A stretch of 44,683 nt of DNA from Chromera velia. Its lineage: Eukaryota; Sar; Chromeraceae. Each line of letters begins with the position of its first letter. Position 1 is the stretch's first letter. The stretch covers positions 1 through 44,683 of the forward strand of contig JAHBMJ010000585.1 in assembly GCA_018398765.1 (NCBI GenBank), written 5' to 3'. The notes beneath the pieces are model-generated. The model had not been told where the DNA came from and did not search any database. It saw only the letters and a list, made by a program, of their open reading frames with translations. This document shows, piece after piece, positions 37,614 to 44,683 of this stretch. The translations under genes were made by a program, and so were the position numbers.

Positions 37614-37629
37614 TGGTAGCAGCAGAGCC
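37614..37629 (+). other. Primer-binding site, probably initiator tRNA-Met
   Basis: TGGTAGCAG directly follows the 5' LTR. This matches the complement of the 3' end of eukaryotic initiator tRNA-Met (TGGTAGCAGAGG...) over its first 9 bases before diverging. The position right after the LTR is where Ty3/gypsy elements prime minus-strand synthesis. Confidence 0.6.
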
Positions 37630-40600
37630 CCGGTCCTCCACCTCAGGGAGACCCCGCTCTGCCTCTCAACCGTTGTTTGAAGTGCGGGCAGGATGGACCC
37701 GTCTACTATCACTCCTGAGCTCATCCAGCAGCTCATTCAAACTCAACAGCAGCAGCAAGCTGAGATCCAGGCACTGTAGGTCCAAAACGGGCAGTTAACC
37801 CATTGGCAACAAAATCTGCACCAAGAGCTGATCAACCACCAGCAGACAGTTGTGACAGCACAACAAGGCACCGCGGGGAACAGCCCCCCAGTGGCCGTGA
37901 AGTCAAATTTGAAACCCAAAGAGCCGTTCACGTATGCAGGCAGCCGCACACAACTCCCAGATTAGCTCCGTACGACCGAGAGATGGCTTCACTTATCGCG
38001 AGCGTCGGAAGCCGAGAAATACGAAGCAGCATGTCAGTACCTATCCTGCCCCCTGCAGAGGTGGTACGAGCTCGAAAACCTCCGAACGCCGTTCCAGGGG
38101 TGGGAGAATTTCAAAGAGAGGATTGGGAAGAAGTTCAAAGACCCAAATGCTCAGACAGGTTTGCGAGAGGAAGTCCGAGCAATGAAATGTGGGAACAAGA
38201 CAGTACAAAAGTACACCGATGACTTCATAAAGAAGGCCATGCAGATTGAGGATATCACAGAAGCCGACCTACTGTACGACTACCTCAGGGGATTGCCAAC
38301 TGACATTCGTCTCGCTGTGAAGCGTCGGGGAGTCACGGGAATTGAGGCCGTCATGACAGTGGCGGACGAGGAAGACCAATTGATCAGAGGCGAGCACGCG
38401 GATGGGGGCGGGCATGCGGTGCAACAGCGCAACACGGATGGGCCTGCACCGATGGAAATAGATAGATTGTCACGCTTATACGCGCTGTCGCACGAGCAGG
38501 TGCAGAGGCACATCAGAGAAGACAGATGTTTCAGCTGCCACCAACAGGGCCACCGGGCGAACAGGTGCCCAAAGTCCAATAACCGTCTCCTCCCCCAGCA
38601 GCACCAAAACTTCCCATACCAGTCATTTCAGCAGCAACAACAGCAGCATCGGAATGCCCCTCCCCGTCCTGACAATCGGAATTTCACGCACATGGGAGTC
38701 AGCAACCCTCTCATGCAACCTCAGGGTCCGGTGGTGCCCTCAGGCCTCGCACCTTCGCCCATGCAGCACCAGCAGATGTGGCAGCCTGCCGCACGCCCAG
38801 TCACTGACTTCCCGCCGGGGTTGTGGGGCTCGCAACAGCAGAATCAGAATGCAAGCATGCGGAACGGCTACCCGTCTCGCAGATACTACTCCATGAAGAC
38901 CTCCCGCGTACTGGGGAAGCTCATCCGCTTCCACGGTCGGTTGGCAGGGGTCCCTGTTCGCTGTCTGTACGATCCTGGGGCAGATTTGAACTTCCTTGCC
39001 CATTCCATTGCCGAGTCAAACCGCTTCACTCTCTGGGATCTCGATGAACCGACCGCATGCAAGGGTGGGTTGAATGGGGGACCGCAACTTCCGATTTCCC
39101 AGGAGGTCAAAGGCCTTCCCCTCTCTGCATCCAGGGCTTCAGCGCGCCTCTGGATCTCACAGTAGTCGATCTGGACGATGATTACGATGTTGTGTTGGGG
39201 ATACCCTTCTGTGAGGAGTATATTCCTATCCCACATTACCGTGAGAAGGCCCTCACGATCCCCGCGTGTGAGTCGCCGACTGGGAGAGACTTGCTCCTGC
39301 TTGACAGCGAGGAGTACCCGGCGGAGGGGGAGGGGGAGGACTTCTTTAGCCAGAGAGAGCTCCGTCGGCTGATGAAGAGACCCAGTTCCCGTGTGCATCT
39401 ATTCCGCCTCGAAGCAGTGCGGAAGGGGGGGGTGAGTGGTACGTTGGGGGTGTATTCCCTGCAGTCTGCTGGTAAGCCCGGAGACCCACCGCCCCTTTCA
39501 TCTTTCCCTCCTGACCATCCCATCAATTCTTCGACCTACACGGGATTCCGAAAGCACCTCCAGAGCAAAGAAGTCCCACCCAGCGTCCGACCGGTTCTCG
39601 AGAAACATTTTGATCGATTCCCAGACGAGCTCCCGGGTCTCCCGCCCCACCGAAAGATTGAGTGTGAGATCAAGCTCGAGGCAGGGCACTCTCCTCCTGC
39701 GAGGGCACCCTACCGACTGTTATACGGTCAGCTTGACGAACTGAGACAGCAGTTGGACTCATACCTAGAGAAAGAGCACATCCGCCCTTTAACAAGTCTA
39801 TACGCTGCGCCAGTCTTGTTTGTGCAGAAGGCAGACGGGACGTAACGGATGTGCATCGACTTCACGGGACTCAACAAGATCACAGTCCACGACAAATTCC
39901 CCATTCCTCACCCAGAGGAGCTGCTGAGTCGCCTCCATGGCGCGAAATTTTTCTCGTCTCTGGACTTACGGCAATACTTCCATCAGACAAGGATCAGGGA
40001 GGGAGACGAGGAGAAGACGGCATTCGTCACAAGGTACGGCAGTTTTGAATGGCTGGTAATGCCGTTTGGCTTATGTAATGCACCTTCCATCAGCATGCGT
40101 CTCATCATGGATATGCTCAGACCACTCCTTGACAAGTGTGTTGTTGTGTTTATTGATGATGTTCTTGTTTTCAGCCGCACTCCGGAGGAGCATATCGAGC
40201 ATATCAACCAAGTCCTTTCCCTTTTGAGGGAACACCAGCTCTACGTTAAGGTCTCTAAGTGTGCATGGCTTCGGACAGAGGCAAAATTTTTGGGGTTGGT
40301 GGTTGATGAGAAGGGAGTCAGACCGAGCCATGAGAAAATGCAAGGGCTCACTGAGTTCGCACAACTCACAGACCGCACTTCCCTGCGCCAGTTTCTGGGA
40401 CTGGCCAATTAGTTCCGCCGGTTTGTCCCGAGGTTCTCTTTTCTTGCGGGGCCTCTCACATTCCTCCTCCAAGGAAACGTCCCTTTCGAATGGAAGACTG
40501 CACAGTCGCGTGCGTTTGCTGAGCTGAAGAAGGCAGTACAGGAGCATGCCACCCTTGCCCTCCCCGATCCCAGCAAGCCAGTCATTCTCGTGCCCGACGT

Positions 40601-42722
40601 ATCGCAGTCTGCAGGAGCCATTGGGGCTGTCGCCCTCCAAAAGGACTGTGCAACCGGGAGGTACCGCCCCCTTGCTTTCGGCTCCCGCCGTCTGACATCT
40701 ACGGAAGCCAAGTACCCCGTCCGAGAGTTGGAATTTCTAGCGATTGTGCATTTCGCAAAGGTGTGGAGACACTTCCTGTCTTCAGACTCCGAAATATGGA
40801 CCAATCACCAGAGCCTCACAAATTTCAGCCACCGATCGTTCGAATTTTGCTCCCTGCGAGTCCGACGCTGGATTGAGTTCATGCAAGAGCTTGGCATCAC
40901 TCCAAAGTACATCCCAGGGAGAGCAAACACGGTGGCAGACGCCCTTTCCCGAAACCCTCCTGCCGCACAGCAGCTCATGCCGTCTTCCGCCGAGGTTTCT
41001 CGCATGGGTCGCGCTCAGTGTCTGCCTGTACGTCCCAGGCCCCTGCCAGAGGCTGTCCCGGTGTCTGTCCAACCCGTTGGCTCTTTGGGGGCAGAGTACG
41101 CTGATCTGCCCGATTTGGTTCCTGAGATTGAGGAGAGCCAAACTCCAGTTAGGGAGGGAGATGGGCAGCAGTCTCGGGTAGGGATGGAGTTGCAGAGTTT
41201 GACGGTCTCCGCCACACAGTCACAGGCATTCCTTGATGCCTGCAGGAGGGAATACTCAGCCGATCCCTTCTTCCACCCTGTCCTTCAGCATCTATCACAG
41301 CAGTACCCACCCGCCCCCACCCCTGATTTTGCCCTTCGTTTACAAGGCATGTCGCTTCGTGCCGGTCTCCTGTATTTTGAGGGGAATCGTCTCTGTGTCC
41401 CTAGATCTCAGCAGGGGACTGTAATGGCTGGGGTGCACTCCCCTCCGCACGCTGCTCACTTTGGGACGGGGAAGACCTATCGGAAGGTGGCGTCATTGTA
41501 CTACTGGCCCAAGATGTGGAGGTCAATCGCTTCTTTTGTTCGCGCGTATGATCCGATTCGGTGTCAGAGAAGCAAGGGTCCCACTGCGGCCCGCCCCGGG
41601 CTTCTGCAGCCCCTCCCTATCCCTTCACGCCCTTGGGAGTCGACTTGCATTGACCGCCTTACTGACTTGCCGCCTTCCGGTGATGAGGGGTTTGATGCGA
41701 TTCTTGTGGTGCTTTGCTGGCTCATTAAAGCAGTCATCTTAATTCCCACTCACAGCACAGCAGGAGCAGAGGAGACCGCGCGGATCTACCGCCAGCACGT
41801 TTCGTGTAAGAAGGGCTTTCAGCGTCATATCGTCTGCGACCGTGACCCCCGTTTTGTCGCCCGTTTTTGGCAGACCCTCCATGCCTCCAGCGGCTCAGAA
41901 GTCGATTTCGCGACTGCATCGCATCATGACATAGCGGGTGCCGCAGAAAGAATGAATCGCACCCTCGAGGAGGCTTTGCGGTGTCTGGTAGACACGAAGC
42001 ACTCCCGGTGGTCTGAATTTCTATGTGATGTGGAGTTTGCATACAACTCCTCTGTCCATGAGGGGACTGGTTTTGCGCCCCTCGCTCTCGATGGTGGGAA
42101 GTCCCCGCTTATCCCTCCTGCTCTCAATCTCCTAATCTCAGTCGAACCTTCTTTCGACGCAAAGGAATTTCTGGAGGAGCACAACCAGATGATCGCTGCA
42201 GCGAGAGATTCACTCCGCTCAGCCCAACAAGTCATGACCCGAAACGCCAATCGCCGTCGGCGTCCCGCCGAAAACATCCAAGTAGGAGATTACGTCCTGG
42301 TGCACCGCACGTGGTGGCCACGTCCTGTGGAGAAGGGGGAGGAATATGCCAGGAAGCTTGATTCAGTTTGGTTTGGTCCGTTCGAAGTTGAGACCGTTCT
42401 ACCTCGAGACAATCTGGAGGTTGTTTTGCCTGCTGGGAGCAGGAAACACCCTATCATTCACACATCGTTGTGCAAGCCTTACCGTCAGCCGAGTGGGGAG
42501 ACTCGCCCCCCATCTGTCCGCATGCCCGCTTGGGCTGAGGAGGAGTATGAAGTCGAGAAAATCCTTGCAGTCCGAGGGAGGGGCAAGGCCAAGCAGTACA
42601 AGGTTCTCTGGAGGGGATACCCATTAGAAGACGCATCATGGGAGCCCCTGTCGTCATTAAAGAATGCAAAACAAGCGATTGCCAATTTCCATGCTTCGGC
42701 CTGAGTGAGGCACACAGGCCAT

Positions 42723-42737
42723 GGAGGGGGGAGAAGG
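42723..42737 (+). other. Polypurine tract before the 3' LTR
   Basis: GGAGGGGGGAGAAGG ends two bases before the 3' LTR, the usual place of the plus-strand primer of LTR retroelements. Confidence 0.7.
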
Positions 42738-42739
42738 CA

Positions 42740-43059
42740 CGTTACGTTGTGGCTTGTACGGCGATTTGATCACCCGCCAAACTTGCTAGAACTGGGACTG
42801 GGAAACTAACTTCGCAATACTAAGCCCCGCCGGCATTAATTAAGTGCACTAAGAGAATTAAGTGACAGACTGACAATACAGAGAAACAAATAATAGACTT
42901 ACAATACAGAAATAAATAAAAGCATGCCGTACAGTCTTTGTCCATCTGTATCGCTTGAATGGAGTCCTTAAAAGTGAACTTTGACTGACAGACTTAAGGA
43001 GGTAAGGTATGATAAGTCTCCAACTAGATTACGTTCTTAGTCTAGGAGGAAATCTGACG
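42740..43059 (+). repeat. 3' LTR of the inner chromovirus
   Basis: 320 bp, same ends as the 5' LTR. The base after it resumes minus-strand integrase sequence of the outer element. Confidence 0.93.
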
Positions 43060-44683
43060 CCTTCCTTCTCTTATACTTCTTCAGATATGATACATTAATC
43101 ACATTGTGCCCCTTCATTCCTGTAGGGAATATGAGCTCATACGCGTTGCTCCCCACCTTTCTCTCTACCTCGAATGGTCCATAAAATACAGGCTCAAGCT
43201 TCCCGCTTAGCTTTCTGCTTCCCTTAAAATATGTATTGCGTACAAGTAAAAAATCCCCTGGAGCAAATGAAACCTCTTGTCTATGTGGATCTACTTGTCG
43301 AGCTGCTCGTTCTCTTGCTTGCTCAAGTCTCTCCTTTGCTCTCATGATTTCTGCCTCTCTGCGATCTGCAAAGTCTGCTGCTGGCGGACAGAATGACTTA
43401 GAACGCACAGAGACAGAAGGCAGGCGAATCGGGTCACGTCCGTATAGAAAACGAAAAGCAGACATGCCTGTGGCTGGATACACCGAATCACGATACGCAA
43501 ACTGACAAGAACACAACCACTTCGGCCAGTCCGTTTGATGCTCGTTCACGAAACAACGCAACATCTGTTCGATGGTCTGGTTGTCTCTCTCTGTCTGTCC
43601 ATCTGACTGTGGGTGTCCTCTTGTGCTCATATTCAATTTTGTGCCCCACAGCCGAGCGAGTTCCTTCCAAAATGCAGAGAGAAAACGAGGATCACGGTCA
43701 CTGACCACTGATTGGGGCATCCCATGCTCGCAGACAATCCTCTCAAAGACCACCTCGGCTGTCCCTTCTACTGTAATCTCTTGTGAGACTGCAGCAAAGA
43801 AAGGGGTTTTGGAGAGGCGATCAACCACAAAGAGGATTTCATCTACCTCTTCTCCTTTAAACACCACCCTCGGGAGTCCAAATACAAAATCAAGAGAAAT
43901 AGACTGAAAAGAAAATTCAGGAATAGACAGAGGTTGGAGCAATCCATACTGCTTCTCAGTCGGCCTCTTTGCTCTTTGATAGGCATCACACTTTCTGACG
44001 TACTGAACAACCGATGCATATATATGTGGCCAATAGAAACTCCCCGCCAGTTTTAAATATGTTTTCTCTGCCCCCAAATGCCCCCCTGCGGCCGTATCAT
44101 GATGTTTATAGATGAGGTTTCTTTGTAGTCTCTCTGTTGGAACGGCCAGTCTGTCATTGAAATAGAGCAGTCCGTCTTCTATCTGAAACCTCGGAAGAAT
44201 CAGCCGCAAATGTCGAGGACCAGGCACCTCTTTCTCAGGGTCTTTGTCAGGGTCTTCAATTTGGAGCCTTGCTTCAAGCACTTCCTTCACCTCCATCCAG
44301 AATTTCTCTTCTTCATATCCTTTCCTTATTCTTTCCAGTAATTCCTTATCCAGCTGCACTCTTGATTCCATTTGCAACAATTAACACACTTCTTTTCTCT
44401 CTTTATCTTTTTCTTCTTTCTCAGCGTTCACCCCAGAGCACCTGCTCAGCGCATCTGCCATGCGATTCCGAGCACCGGGCACGTACCTTGGAGTGATGCC
44501 GATCTCGTCGAACATGCTGACAAATCTGTGTATACGTGGAGACATTAAGGTGCGCTCAGCAGACACATTCATATATTTAAGAGACTCATAATCTGACCAC
44601 ACCTTAGTTGTGTGACTAACGTACGGCCTCCACGATTTGACCGCAAACACGCAGAAAAGAAATTCTTTATCTCTGATCGGATA

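Larger units (their letters stand above)
37294..43059 (+). mobile_element. Inner Ty3/gypsy chromovirus fossil with both LTRs, broken
   Basis: 5,766 bp, flanked by two 320-bp LTRs. Parts in order: Gln-rich gag with a CCHC knuckle (about 38.53-38.57 kb; CFSCHQQGHRANRC), aspartic-protease-like region (about 38.9-39.2 kb), reverse transcriptase (about 39.65-40.4 kb; FIDDVLVFS), RNase H (about 40.6-40.96 kb; YIPGRANTVADALSR), integrase (about 41.4-42.15 kb) and a C-terminal chromodomain (about 42.53-42.70 kb; YEVEKILAV ... DASWEP). All expected domains are present and full-length in layout, but the coding region carries roughly three to five breaks, so it is a fossil. The LTRs differ at about 11 of 320 positions by eye, giving a moderately old insertion. 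It sits inside the minus-strand element, with a possible 5-bp target duplication (CTTTC/CCTTC, one mismatch). Confidence 0.93.
37038..44683 (-). mobile_element. Outer Ty3/gypsy chromovirus fossil, interrupted by a nested element, runs off the window
   Basis: Minus-strand parts from the right edge: the end of an RNase H domain (44650-44450; KVWSDYESLKYMN and PRYVPGARNRMADALSR), then integrase (about 44380-43060) with an HHCC zinc region (HHDTAAGGHLGAEKTYLK ... CDAYQRAK), a DDE core (SLDFVFGLP; VVSDRDPRF; HPQSDGQTER) and a C-terminal GPFEVE...YELIFP segment. A chromodomain lies at 37265-37038 (EYEVKEIL ... YLVWWEGESKENASWEP). The integrase and chromodomain parts are separated by the complete nested element at 37294-43059. 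The integrase part reads open over its whole length here, so apart from the insertion I see little decay. Gag, protease and most of RT are outside the window. The element is older than the one inside it. Confidence 0.9.

Overview
The window looks like nuclear DNA of an intron-rich unicellular eukaryote. Its genes are split into short exons with polypyrimidine/TGCAG acceptors, introns are full of di- and tetranucleotide microsatellites, the proteins carry poly-Q, poly-A and poly-S stretches, and retrotransposons are frequent. Nothing here diagnoses the species. A chromerid-type alveolate alga (Chromera-like) is my best guess from genome style only, at low confidence. There is no sign of bacterial operons, CRISPR arrays or recognisable rRNA/tRNA genes.

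Left part (1-12.9 kb), three conserved host genes. (1) A secernin-family (peptidase C69-like) gene on +, at least 11 exons, its 5' end outside the window. (2) A seven-exon gene on - whose exons join in phase to a 769-residue protein with the winged helix and C4 zinc ribbon of the TFIIE alpha subunit (general transcription), with long N- and C-terminal extensions. (3) Divergent from it, a SURF1/Shy1 gene (cytochrome c oxidase assembly, mitochondrial inner membrane) that has no intron in its coding region.

Middle (13-27.3 kb). An AT-rich segment with a MITE-like inverted-repeat unit and a reverse-transcriptase-like remnant is followed by a multi-exon protein kinase gene on - (HGD/DLG catalytic motifs). 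Divergent from that is a four-exon gene on + for an unrecognised 891-residue serine-rich protein. The shared promoter region of this pair has three TGACG motifs spaced exactly 22 bp apart. Then come more than 4 kb of microsatellite-rich DNA without a convincing gene.

Right part (27.3-44.7 kb). A decayed 5'-truncated LINE on - (endonuclease, RT and C-terminal domains) is followed by a three-exon gene on - for an F-box/ankyrin-like protein with an acidic tail. Next is a stretch with GC-rich hairpins and a 13-bp inverted repeat. Last are two nested Ty3/gypsy chromovirus fossils: a complete-length but broken element on + with two 320-bp LTRs sits inside an older element on -, between its integrase region and its chromodomain. 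The outer element runs off the right edge.

The host genes (transcription initiation, COX assembly, signalling, unknowns) show no common pathway. The layout is ordinary eukaryotic housekeeping DNA with a transposon-rich right third. All exon limits come from reading frame, homology recalled from memory and GT/AG sites. None was checked by transcripts or searches.
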